Positions 49,033 to 60,200 of a DNA stretch of 64,000 nucleotides are shown piece by piece. The first letter of the stretch is position 1. Every line of letters starts with the position of its first letter. Made by a program: the position numbers and the translations under genes. The stretch is from Thuidium tamariscinum. Its lineage: Eukaryota; Streptophyta; Bryopsida; Hypnales; Thuidiaceae. The stretch lies in the NCBI GenBank assembly GCA_947034885.2, contig OX344753.2, forward strand, positions 7,688,001-7,752,000. The letters are read 5' to 3'. Below the pieces are notes generated by a model. It saw nothing but the letters and a program-made list of their open reading frames with translations. It searched no databases and was not told the origin of the DNA.

Positions 49033-49703
49033 TTAGGTACAAACTTGTTAATGTTCCCCGCCAACAATCTTCAGAGAAAGTATAACATGTTAGAAACTTC
49101 TACTTAATGAAGTACAAAGTTAATGACTTGCTACAATTCATCGTTGACCTGCCACATTGGAAGAGGTGGAATTTGGTCGCACCACCTAAAAGGGATTTCT
49201 TCTTGTCAATAACATGTCACAAATCAATTGCAAGAGACACTATAAGATGAAATGTTGCAACAAATTTTTCAAGTGACTTGCATCAAAACATAGGAAAAAT
49301 TGCTATATGTAGGACAACCTCAAGCTTCTAGGCACGCCAAACCATTTGCAAGGGCAGTTATGGCATGCCCTGGTGGAGATTCTCGAACGACGTCAATTGG
49401 TCACAGCCCATCATGACGTCACCAGGATGACGTCATGATCTGATCCCTTTCTACACGTGCGAATTGGTGAAAAGCACCTTACCAGCTTACCTACAGTCAG
49501 TTGTGAAGTCCAAGCAAACTTCACCGGATTTTTTGGTTTCTTTTAAGGGCTTCTCCGGATTCAAGGATCTGGGATGAGCCCTGAAATGCGGATTTTGAAA
49601 ATCAAAGACATTAGTTAAACTATTGAGTAATTTAGAATTTCAAAAAATTAAAATTAAAAGTAATAGAAATCAAATTGAATCATGTTCATGGCAATCAGAT
49701 TAA

Positions 49704-49934
49704 CCTTTGAATGTCAACATAGACATTTGGTGCCTAGTGGATGATAGAGACTCTTTGTGTGTGGATAGAAGACTGTAACTATTCATCCTCAAAAAATTGT
49801 GTGGAAAGGATAGATCTTCTATATTACTTTGACTTCCAATGAGTGCTTTTGGATTTTTTTGAACAAACTAGTGATTCCTACAATATTAGAATGGATGGTT
49901 TCATGGCTTCCAAGGTTTGTTCTTTGTTCAAGGG
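49704..49934 (+). mobile_element. Decayed piggyBac-like MITE, about 231 bp
   Basis: TTAA precedes CCTTTGAATG on the left (49,700-49,703); on the right TTCAAGGG is followed by TTTT instead of TTAA. The interior ACTTCCAATGAGTGCTTTTGG block matches 17,393-17,614. Confidence 0.5.
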
Positions 49935-50019
49935 TTTTATCTTAGGAAAGATGCAAGCCCCCATGACAAAGGTATTAATCACCAAAAGGTGAACTAGTAG
50001 GTGCACTCTTTGTTTCTAA

Positions 50020-50465
50020 AGTCCTAAGGCCTCTTTTCCATCAAAACCACTCAAAATTGTCATTTCTATTGCAAAGAGCACGGAACTTAAATTTTTTTTT
50101 GATATCTAACTATAGGATCTTGCTCTAAACCACTTAAAAAATATGTGGAAGAAATTTCAAAAACTTTGACTATATAGATTGCAAGATATTTGCATTTAAA
50201 GTGAAGATAGTAATTTTTTTTATACCTCATACAACTAGATTTTGTGGCTTTAAATCTTCAATCAATGTCTAGGAATAAAGTTAAGCCACCTTAAGTTCAA
50301 AAAACAAATTGAAGGGTAGCCCCAAAAAATCACAAAATATGATTTTTCAAATTAAAATTTTTTCATTAAAGATTATATTTTTGTCTACATTTGCAACTTT
50401 GATTCATTCTATTTGGACTAATGACAAGAAAGTTATGGATAATGTATAAAAAAAGGATCTAGAAT
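50020..50465 (+). mobile_element. Truncated copy of the 900-bp piggyBac-like family
   Basis: From AAGTCCTAAGGCCTC onward it is collinear with 9,055-9,600, including ACTATAGGATCTTG, ATTGCAAGATATT and the TTGATTCATTCTATTTGG block. No TTAA flank remains. Confidence 0.5.
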
Positions 50466-50628
50466 AAGGTTATCGCTTCCAAGAAATTCTAATTAAAAGT
50501 TATAGAAATTATATACTTATTTATATATACTTACTTAGGAATTATATACTATGAATAATATAAAGCATTTTGCAACTAGATATGGAAAAAAATTATATAT
50601 ATTTTTCAAAGATAAAATTGTATGTTGA

Positions 50629-50936
50629 TGGCGAATTTTGTTAAAATGGCGGTATTCCATTAATTTGGCACTTTTGATGGTTCAGACTGCGCTGTCTAAA
50701 ATCTAAAACTATCATAGATTTCTGAAATCTATATGTGTTGTAGATGTTTGGAATCTACACTTGTTCAAGACGTTTTAGAATACATGGTCTGAAATCAAAA
50801 TGTGTCATAGATTTTGGAAATTTGCATGCATCCTAGATGTTTGAAATCTATACCTTTTTTAGATATCAGTTTTCAATTTAGACAATGCAGTTTGAAAAAT
50901 GGCATAAGAAATACCGCCATTTTAATGAAATTCACC
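50629..50936. mobile_element. MITE with long terminal repeats and 7-bp duplication, about 308 bp
   Basis: GGCGAATTTTGTTAAAATGG plus CGGTATT on the left faces AATACCG plus CCATTTTAATGAAATTCACC on the right. ATGTTGA borders both ends. The interior holds many AGATTT/AAATCT words (ATAGATTTCTGAAATCTAT and similar). The duplication length suits neither hAT (8) nor Mutator (9) exactly, so the class stays open. Confidence 0.7.
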
Positions 50937-51649
50937 ATGTTGACTACAAGTTTTAAAAATCTCCAATACCAAAATTTGAAAATACTACGAATTTTTTCAA
51001 AAAAAAAAATGAATAAAATTAATGTCAAATACAAAATGTACTCAAAAAATCTAAATTTTTTGCCATAGACTTACATTGTAGTGCATAACATCATGTTCTT
51101 AATCAAAGTTACCATGTCTTAAATTAAAAAATCAACAAATCAAGGTTATTGACACAAAGTGCATATTGCAAAAAATATTGAAACTCAGGAATTTTTTCAA
51201 ATTTTGAATTGGAGAAGAAAATACACTTGGTAAACTTCATTTCATTTGTGAGCCAACTCAAATTCAACAAAAATAAAATTTCATGGCTAATGTTTACATC
51301 AAGAGTAAGTAGCAAAAAATGGCCAATATAAACTACAATCAAGGGTGATATGAGGATCAAACATCTTCTTCTTTTTCTCTAAAAAAATCCAATAACACCA
51401 TATTGTAAGAGAATTTGCAATACAATTTGTTAAAAACCGAATGTACTCAAGCAAATTTTTGAATGAAAAATTGTTTTTTTCCATCCAACAATCTTAGTCC
51501 CTAGAAAGTCGTAGCCCTATTATTGAAGTAGTCTACCAAGAATGATCAAATCCAAGGATTATTAGGCAGATTCTTTGTTCCTTGAAAGTCAATCATCAGA
51601 CTCTTTGAATCTTGTGCAGCCTGAAGTTTGTAGTCAATGATGTGGGACG

Positions 51650-51805
51650 GGGAAAACCTTGTGTCTAAGCTTCGGTAAGTTATCCACCCCTGCTTGCTCG
51701 GTGGTCCTGTCCGTGCCAGGCCCATTGTGGCTGGTTTGGTTTGTAAATCATTATTGTAATGAAAGTCCGTTTCATTTGTGTCGAAAACAACAAAACAAAA
51801 ACCCT
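51650..51805 (+). mobile_element. LINE 3' tail, plus orientation
   Basis: TTATTGTAATGAAAGTCC, then TTTCATTTGTGTC, then an A-rich tail (AAAACAACAAAACAAAAA) closely matches the tail at 14,029 and the style of those at 12,121 and 16,593. The preceding GC-rich sequence from 51,650 is probably LINE 3' untranslated region. The 5' extent is unknown. Confidence 0.45.
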
Positions 51806-53188
51806 GCTTGCAACTTTAGGGGAGCCAAGGAATGCACGGCGTCAAATGAATCTGGAAAATTGTTCTGCAGTAGGGTGCTGTCTGTACGATATTACAGCTT
51901 CTTAAACTCGATGTGCAGTGAAAATTGATGCTTCACAGAGCAATAGAATTCAATTTTACAGTCTGAAGTTCAATCTGAAGTCTGCGTCTTGATACACCAT
52001 GACCCATGTCTTCAACACACGAGAAATTGCCTATGCCAAACTCTTCAATTCCTGTTGTTTAATTCACATTCGCAAGCACTTGCGTTTGCAAAATCCGTAG
52101 CCGGCGTTGTTGAAGCAACATCCAATGAATCAAACAACTTTTGAATGTTCATTTTAAATTGGACACCATTCACTTCTTTCAACTGGCTAGCTGGCTTTGA
52201 CAGCTCTTGGAGTTGCACACATCGATCTCCTCGATCATTTCTCTCTTCCTTAGTTCGTGTAACGGAGATCATCTAATCTTTCCTCGATCTGTTGGATCGG
52301 ACAGGCTAGGTGCGTGCTCAATCGATCTATCATTCAGGACTCCCTTTTTGCAACCTGCCGTCGGTCGTCTGTTTCACGTTCAGTTGTGAATTGAAGTGAT
52401 AACAATGGTCACATGCAAACATTTCAATTCTCTTTTCATTTGTAGCAAATGGAGCGAGTTGGGGTTGGAGCAACCTTAACTTCTTGCTTGCAACAGGTGG
52501 AAGCTTGCCCGTAGTCACTAGTGTGCTGTGATAACCAGCCATTTTGGAACAAATTTTTTAACAAATTTCCTTCAGCGGTTTTCTTCATCCTAAACTCTCT
52601 AAAGGTGTATACATTATTCATATTTAAATTTTTTTTTTTTTTCTAGTATTAAAATACTCCTGAAAAAATCATGCAAACGCAACAAATAGTACAAGTAATT
52701 CTTGCATTCACCTTATAGTGCAAAATTCTTTCACAAATGGCAATCAAGGTCATCTGAAATTATAAATTGCTACTCCAAAAAACTTGTTGGTCCAACATAA
52801 TGCTCATATCTTTCAATATATTTAGTCAAACTTCATGAAATTTTTACCACATGTGAAAGGTCCTATGATTATACAATGTTATAATTGCCCTACTTTTGTA
52901 GAACTGGGCGATGCTTTCTCTGAATTCGCGAGCTGAAAAAGGCAAGTATTGGAAGCCTCGCGCATAGACAAGAAACAGACACAGGCCTCCGTATAGTTGT
53001 TCGATGACTCATTATTGATCCTGATTGAGCTTCCTCGACGGAGGTGCTGATCCGGATTTCCGAAGGAACGGCACACCTTTGGGTCCATGGATCTGGTGCA
53101 AACTGGGCCTCAACTGAGGCTGTGCAAAGAGGGCCAAAGTCAATGGTTACATTGCTGAAGAATCTAGCTACACTGTATCTCATTACTT

Positions 53189-53336
53189 TTTCACAACCGT
53201 ACTCGAATATTCTTCAAAGTCTTCAATTCATAATGAGCCCACAATCCCTCATCAGCCCACTGTTTCACAACAGTACTCGAATATTCTTCAAAGTCTTCAA
53301 TTCATCATCAGCCCACAATCCCTCATCAGCCCACTG
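53189..53336. repeat. Two-copy tandem repeat, 74-bp period
   Basis: TTTCACAAC.GTACTCGAATA begins each unit (53,189 and 53,263), continuing TTCTTCAAAGTCTTCAATTC and ACAATCCCTCATCAGCCCAC. Very few differences separate the copies, so the duplication is recent. 74 is not a multiple of three, which argues against the overlapping plus-strand frame being coding. Confidence 0.9.
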
Positions 53337-54599
53337 GATAGTTTCGCAATGTTCACGCAAACCAAGCAAGGAGCACGCCGGTGCTTTCGCCAGCAGCTAG
53401 TTCTCCACTTCTGCAACATGGTGCGTCAACCATTAATATATGGCGGTTAATTCCCGCGTGAATATGCTCGAGAGTCTGCATCTGAAGAGTGTTCTATTAA
53501 ATTTAGACTTGATAACCTGAGAAATACGGGGAAGAAGAAGAGATTTTTCCATCGCCCTAGGCCATGGCCATATGCATTTCGACTGGCACCCACTCGCATT
53601 CCGGAGCTGGAAGGAGCTCTCCGGCACCATCACGAAGGTCATTCATCTCGTCGCCAGCGCGGTGCCCGAACTCCGTGAAATCTTCAGCATTTTGTTGCAT
53701 TAATAATATCCCTTTTCTCCTTGTCAACCGGTTGACTTCGAGAGTTCGCATGGGTACAACTTGCAGCGCAGCGCGCCGCTCGCTGCGCCGACGCACTTAG
53801 AAAAGCTGTTCGCATGTTACTTGTAAAGAAATGTTCTACAGAACCATATTTCATATTATTACAGTTTTTAGAAAACAGGGACACCGCTTGCAATGCGATG
53901 TTGTAGCGGGAGTAATAGGTTGCGAGAACCGAAGTGACCAAGCTGAGTGTTGTGCGATCGAAGGTCTGGTATACGCATGCACTGAGTCTATGTTTCTGGT
54001 TCAGGCCTCTTGGATGCTTGTGTATTTGAGTCGTTGAGTTGGTCTTGGAATGGATTTCAGAGTTCCCGCTGAAGGAATTGTAATGCGCAGCAGTTTGAGG
54101 GGGTTTAGATCGATGGCAGGTTTGAGTGTTGCATGTGGTGCGTCTGCAGCTTCAGTTGGTGCTGTTTCCGCCGTTTCCGCCGTGAGTTCCATCATCGTTT
54201 TAATTACAAGGGATTGAGGAGGAGGAGGAGGCATGATTAGTAAGTGCGAGTGTGAGTTCGGGTGTAACTTTACGATCCAGTCATTCAGACAGGGCCGGGA
54301 ATGGCACAGAGTTCGTTTGAGGGCAGTCATGTATTCGATGAATGTCGGTGTTTACTTTCTGGGTGCATTCGTGTGGAAGGCTTCGTTACGTTGTCGGGAA
54401 TATTTGAGGTCGGAGACTAGCTCTACATACTCGGGAAGCTCTACAGACTTGGAGCTGCCGTCCCCATATTGTGCTTTCCCACACTGTCGGTACATGCGAG
54501 AAAGGTCTCAGAAAGAGGTCGACCGTATTGTTAGATTACGGTGGCAAGCCGACTTTACATTGTAACGTTTGGCTTCTTCGATTTATTCTGTTCTTCTAT

Positions 54600-57240
54600 T
54601 AGCGACGGTGCAATAGTCGTGCATTGCAAGATAGCAGAGGTTTCCAAACTTACCAGATCGACGCTGCTGTGCTTTATCATATCAGCGAGGGCAAAACATT
54701 AGAGTCACATTACTAAATTAAACTTCTGTTTGGGCGGAAATTTCTGTACTACCGGTACCAACACTTCCACCTGCACTAAACCAAAGTACTGTACGTAGTT
54801 TGAATTTTTGTCATATGAACTCACGGTTGAAATAGTGTACCTTGACAAGTGGAGATCGTTGAGAGGTTTACAGATTCGACATGGCCTACTTTTATTTCCT
54901 GGAAATTCCTAAATAAATTAACCTTATACTTTTTCCCTACTCTAGTAAGTCGATCGGTGTTTCAAATCTTTTGGGAATGAGGGCAAGTGTTTGTCGGCGC
55001 AGTAGCTAGTAGTGTAGCGACTGAGAGGTCCCACTTTCACCTGCAACCGGTGTTTTTTTTATGCACCAATTTTTGCCAATTGGCTGCAGCCAAAAGATGT
55101 TTTTGTAAAGGAAATTTTGATTTTTCTGGGTCAAAGTAGTTAGATTACTGTGTACTTTGAGTCCAAGAACAAAACACCACCTAGGTATCACCTACTTTTT
55201 CTATAGATATCATCAAGTATCACCCAAATATAACAAGAGTATCACCTGAGTATTGAGGAAACAACTGAGTGGCTACTTGGCTACTTGGCCCATTTTTTAT
55301 TTAAAACTGCCTAGGCGTAGCTTATTAATTATTATTGCAGTACGGTTGATTACTGGTGTACCATTTGAGCATTTTCTCTTCGTGTAGTCTGTTGGGAATC
55401 ATGGAATCCTATATACATATTCTGCACTGCATAGCTAAATTATGTCGCCTTAACAATTGAGTTGCTAAACCCCAAGAAAGTTACCTTGCGAGCAATCAAA
55501 ATCAATAGATATTTGTATAGATCTCCATTTCATGAGTCCCAAGTACAACACCCAATTCAAAAGTAGTGTACTCTTGTTTAGTAACAATAACTATTTGTGT
55601 GGCATCAAATTCTGAAGTCTGTAGTTAAATTCTGAATTCCTTTTACTTTGTCTAAAGTGTGGGTTTGGAACTCTTTGTTAGTTCCTCACAGAAGGCTCTT
55701 GTGAAGTAGGGAAAGTATATAGCTGACTAACGCGTTGCAAAATGTTGCGGTAACTAGTTGCAGATGCTTATTTAGACAATTGAAAGTACACTCAAAGAGA
55801 GGTGGAGCATTGAACTGGAGACCACTGCAAAATTCAGAATAATTGCTCTGTTTCAGGAACTCGAAAAGGTACACATGGGTGATTGCAAGAAACACTTGTC
55901 CTATTTTTTGTCCCCTTGACCTTCAACAGGTAGTTTTTGGCTCATAATTTTTGCATAGTTTGCCCTATCAACTTGAAATTTGGAATGAAGGTGCACACAA
56001 AAGTTTTATATTTTGTGTAATTTTTTCAATTTTCTTAAAATTAGTTTACTATTTTTAAACTGCCCCTGATTGGCTGTCTACCTTGGCCATTTTGGGGGGT
56101 TTTTAGTCCTATTTTTGACCCAAAAATGCAAATTTTGAGCTGAAAATTGACGTGCTTAGATCTATGGTATAGTTACACAATCTCTAAAAAGAATTTTTGA
56201 AAATATTAAACTGTCCAACTTCCACATGTCGTCAAAGTGGATGACTTTGCGCAAGTGTAGAGAATAGAATTTATTTTTTCCAAAGGTGAAATTTGTTGGA
56301 AAAGAAAGACCTTTACTTGAAGAAAAAAATGGATTTTTTGTTTTCATTCTTTGAATTTTTTTACTATTTTTACCAAATTAGTGAAAAAGAGCTATTTTCA
56401 TTGTATTTTCCATTGTCTATAACATTTAGAGAAAAAATTTCTTAGGTCTGAATTTCAAGAGACATAATATTCTCATTGCTCTTCAAATTATCCATATTTT
56501 TTTTAATTTAAAATTTTTTTATTTCAAAGGGTCATAGGACTCACAGGACTCATTGATTTTGAGCCATTTTGAGCCAAAACCGGTAAGTGTTTCTTGCAAC
56601 GACCCACATGTCATGTTGAAACCTAGTGTTAAATTGTAGGAATTTCTAAAAATTTGGGGATAGCTCGAGAAAGTTGAGATTACACTCACTGAGGATCCAA
56701 CTTGAGCTCGTTGTATACTAGTTTTGACTAATCAAAGCCTAATTGCTAACTTGACGATAGTAACTATTTCCTACCTATTCAATGGTGTTAAGAATTCCTA
56801 GAGTACGCAATAATTCTTTCTACATTTCAGTCTTGATCGATGTTACGGTAACGGAAATGTCTCTCCTTATCGTCAATTTCGTTACATTTGGCCAACACTT
56901 ATTTCGACAAGCATCAAAGACCTTAGACCTACACCTTATATATTCAGACCATATATATGCACCTGAATAAACGTCTCATCATTGTCACTCTGAATTGTAT
57001 AATGTCAACGATTTCAAAGCAATTGCCATGCAGTAGACGAAACTCAAAGCTTAACCATGGACAAGATTGTGTATGTTCATGTTCTATGCCCGTATGCCGT
57101 AGATTTCAAATCTCTTTGATTTCAAATATTGTAACATTGCCACTTTGAATTGCCTATTTTCAAAGATTTTCACCACAATTCATGCCCTAACATAATCTCA
57201 GAGCCTATCTGTTACACCACGTTCTAATTTGTTTTAGTTT
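54600..57240. other. Upstream region of the receptor kinase gene
   Basis: AT-rich spacer with one transposon (55,877-56,605). TATATA words at 56,936-56,941 and 56,951-56,958 lie about 330 bp before the receptor kinase start codon and could serve as its core promoter, but nothing fixes the start site. No other gene is seen. Confidence 0.5.
55877..56605. mobile_element. Non-autonomous transposon with TTGCAAGAAACACTT ends, 729 bp
   Basis: The left end GGGTGATTGCAAGAAACACTT faces its near-complement at the right end (from the right, GGGTCGTTGCAAGAAACACT). ACAT flanks both sides. A lone copy of the right-type end is at 31,228. There is no coding frame. The 4-bp flank is short, so the superfamily is uncertain. 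Confidence 0.65.
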
Positions 57241-57282
57241 ATGTGAGCAGGGGAAACATCAACCTTGATCTGGGTATCTACA

Positions 57283-60200
57283 ATGACGCAGCCCTCACCA
57301 CCTTTTCTAGTTCTCACACTAGTATTAGCAACAATCCTAATCCTAACTTGGCCATCGGTCTTCGCTCAATCCGCCCCTTCACAAGCTTACTTTCTCAGCA
57401 TCGATTGCGGCACCACCGCTGCCTACACTGACCCCGTCACCGGCATCAACTGGGTCCCCGACACCAACTACACTTCAGTGGGCACCAACAAGGCGTCTGT
57501 CTTAGGAGGTGCTGTTATCGCCAACAATACGGAAGCTCAAACGCTCCGTTACTTCAAAGACGCTCGGAAGAAGTTCTGCTACGAGCTTCCCGTGGAGGCC
57601 AACCAGTCGTATTTGATCGCTACGTCGTTCTGGTACGGGAACTATGATGGGCTCAGTAAGCCGCCTTTGTTTAACATGACGATCGATGCCACGGAGATGC
57701 TGCAAATTGATTTGACCGCTGCGGTGTGGACGAGGAGTATCATGCGATTAGAGTATGTGAGGAGAGTGGGCCTGGAACAGACGAGTATGTCAGTGTGCTT
57801 TTATCAGGACACAACATCCAAGACTACGCCGTTTGTATCATCGATTGAATTGAGGTTGTTGGATCCACTTGCTTATGATCAGTTATTGATCAATGAACAT
57901 GGGAATTCGATGTTCTTGTGGTTAATGGCTCGGCAAGACTTTGGGGGGGTCTCACGGGTGAGGTGAGTGTGCTCTCAACCAAAAATGCTCCAAGTTTGAT
58001 TGGTACTATTGGTGATGAATGACAGAAAGGCCTAAAAATGTCAATTTCTTTAATTACAAAAAAAATTGGCAAGCCTATATGTATATAATCTATATATAGG
58101 TCTAAAACCTTAAATAGGTAGGATTTATTTTTTGGATTAGCTATTCTAAAAAGTGTCAATATATTCAACGATACATGTTGACACCAAAAACATGAAGCCC
58201 AAAAATATGACTTTAGATCCTATGATCTCTTTGTATTTTGTTTATTTTGCCAGTATGTTCTTGATTGCACAAGTACTTCTAATCTTTTGGCTATCTGGAA
58301 TCGAAAGGGATTTATGATTTTATCTGGTTTCATACTGTGGTTGTAAAAAAATGGTACACTAGTTGCCTATGATAGCATTACCTTGACATAGGAAAAGTCA
58401 AAATGTATGCTTATTTTCTTCTGAGGTATCTAGAATAGTATAGAATACACACTTATTCCAGAAAGTGTAATGTGCACTATCTTTGGCAACATGCTCATCT
58501 AGAATAAGAAGACAAAATTTGAAAGTTTCTAAACAAGCATAATTTGCCTACGGAGGTAACTAAGTAGTGTGTATTTTGATTCAACTTACTAGTGCAATCA
58601 CTTTCCCGGACTTCATGTGGTACTAAACATGTAACATACGTCTCAAAACTAACCTATTGACACCATTTGTCGTTGTTGGTCTCATATCAAAACTCGTATG
58701 AGGACAATATATCTAAACTCAAATTAGAGCACAAAACACATTCAATTTAGATCATGTGTGATTGACTAATTGTTGATCTTATATAAGAACTAGTACTAAA
58801 GCCATACAAAAAATCATTTTAGAACTAGAAGTAGTGTGTGGGTGTTCAAATAGGACAAGCTTTTGATCTAGTTTGGGAAATGCTAATTGTGGGTATGAAA
58901 TACAGATATCCAAATGATACATATGACCGAGTATGGCAACCTTCAATCATAGACGGAACATCAACAATATCGACAGGAGAGACTATATCTGATCGAAATC
59001 TGGCAATTAAGCCTCCACAAGCAGTGATGCAAACTGCCATAACCGCGAGCAATGTTATTCTACCTTACCCTTACGGAAGTTCCGCCGGTCCTTTGCAATG
59101 CCTATATTACTTGTACTTTGTCGAGATTTCAGTCACCGCTACTATGACTTCTAGACAGTTCAGTGTCAATGTTCCAAGTGACCCTCCCCGTAATGACACC
59201 CTCATCAACATTTATACTTTGGCGGGGGGTGTCAATAAGGATATTGTGACATACTGGAGAAACTTGACATTGACGAATACATCAGCTGTGACCCTCAGTT
59301 CAATTGATCCTCCAACTCTTGACGGTCCTCTTATTAGTGGCGCCGAATTGTTTTGGAACTATCCACTTCTCGCACTTCCTACTTATGCCGATGATGGTAG
59401 GTCACAAGCTTCCCACCTTTGAATATAATTGAACAACAGGGGTGCGAGAGCTTGCAATTTTTATGTAATTCTTTGTTGCTTCTTCCCTAATGTGAGCCCC
59501 TCATGATTTTGGAACCAAGATCTTGACGTTTCACACCATGCACTTGTCTCTGTGTATGGTTTTCAAGTTTTGAATACAAGTACTTCTATTTTAGACACCA
59601 AAAGTTGTTGGACTCTTTCATATGTTGAGGGATATGCTATGATTGTTAACTAAAGTTTGTATTTTTGGCTTTCTGCTTTATGTTCACAGCTGCTGCGCTT
59701 GAGACCATCAAAGCGGCTCTATCGTTGACTAGTTGGTCTGGGGACCCCTGTTTGCCAGTCCCTTATGACTGGATCACATGCAATGCTGATACCTCTCCAA
59801 GAGTACTTAATGTGTAAGACTTCTATGGAATTGCTTTTGGACAAGGGATAAAACTCTATCCAAGGTCCAATGCAAAGTTCAACTTCAAACTGGGCAAACT
59901 TTTGGTAGAATTAGTATGGTTTTTATCATTGAAGAATATTGATTGAATATTTGTTGGTTGCATTTTTCAGGACCTTAGATGGTTACAATCTTATTGGCGA
60001 GATTCCCGTTGCTTTTGCACAATTAACTTCTCTTACATCTTTGTAAGTGTTTTGCACCCAAATTGTTGAATTAGGGGACTTTCCTTCTGAAATGAAATTA
60101 ATTGATAAGCATACCGAGTCATGGTACTGGTGTCTAAAGAGAATAAGTAGGCTTTGTCATTATTTGTTTGCAATTTCAATGTCATTTGTATTTAAGCCTA

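Larger units (their letters stand above)
42130..51600. other. Second AT-rich, repeat-filled desert
   Basis: No gene is seen in these 9.5 kb. Besides the listed elements, 42,880-43,680, 44,900-46,560, 47,800-48,600, 49,040-49,690 and 50,940-51,600 are AT-rich spacer with only short chance frames. Around 45,000-45,060 there are two TACTATAGT.TATAGA palindromic words of unknown meaning. Confidence 0.75.
51600..54600. other. GC-richer, gene-like island without a confident gene
   Basis: Composition here resembles the gene-bearing parts of the window. Open frames occur on both strands: minus 52,045-52,272, 52,890-53,183, 53,557-53,796 and 54,001-54,330; plus 53,044-53,400, 53,564-53,800 and 54,233-54,565. 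None matches a family I know, and no splice chain joins them convincingly. In the minus 54,001-54,330 frame, a proline-rich start followed by an acidic, Thr/Ala-rich stretch is the most protein-like piece. The segment could be a lineage-specific gene, a non-coding transcript, or a decayed gene. A LINE tail lies at its left edge and a 74-bp tandem repeat inside. Confidence 0.5.

Noticed and set aside
53044-53400. Plus-strand frame of 118 codons
   Set aside because: It runs through a 74-bp tandem duplication that would shift frame between units, so conservation of the frame is unlikely.
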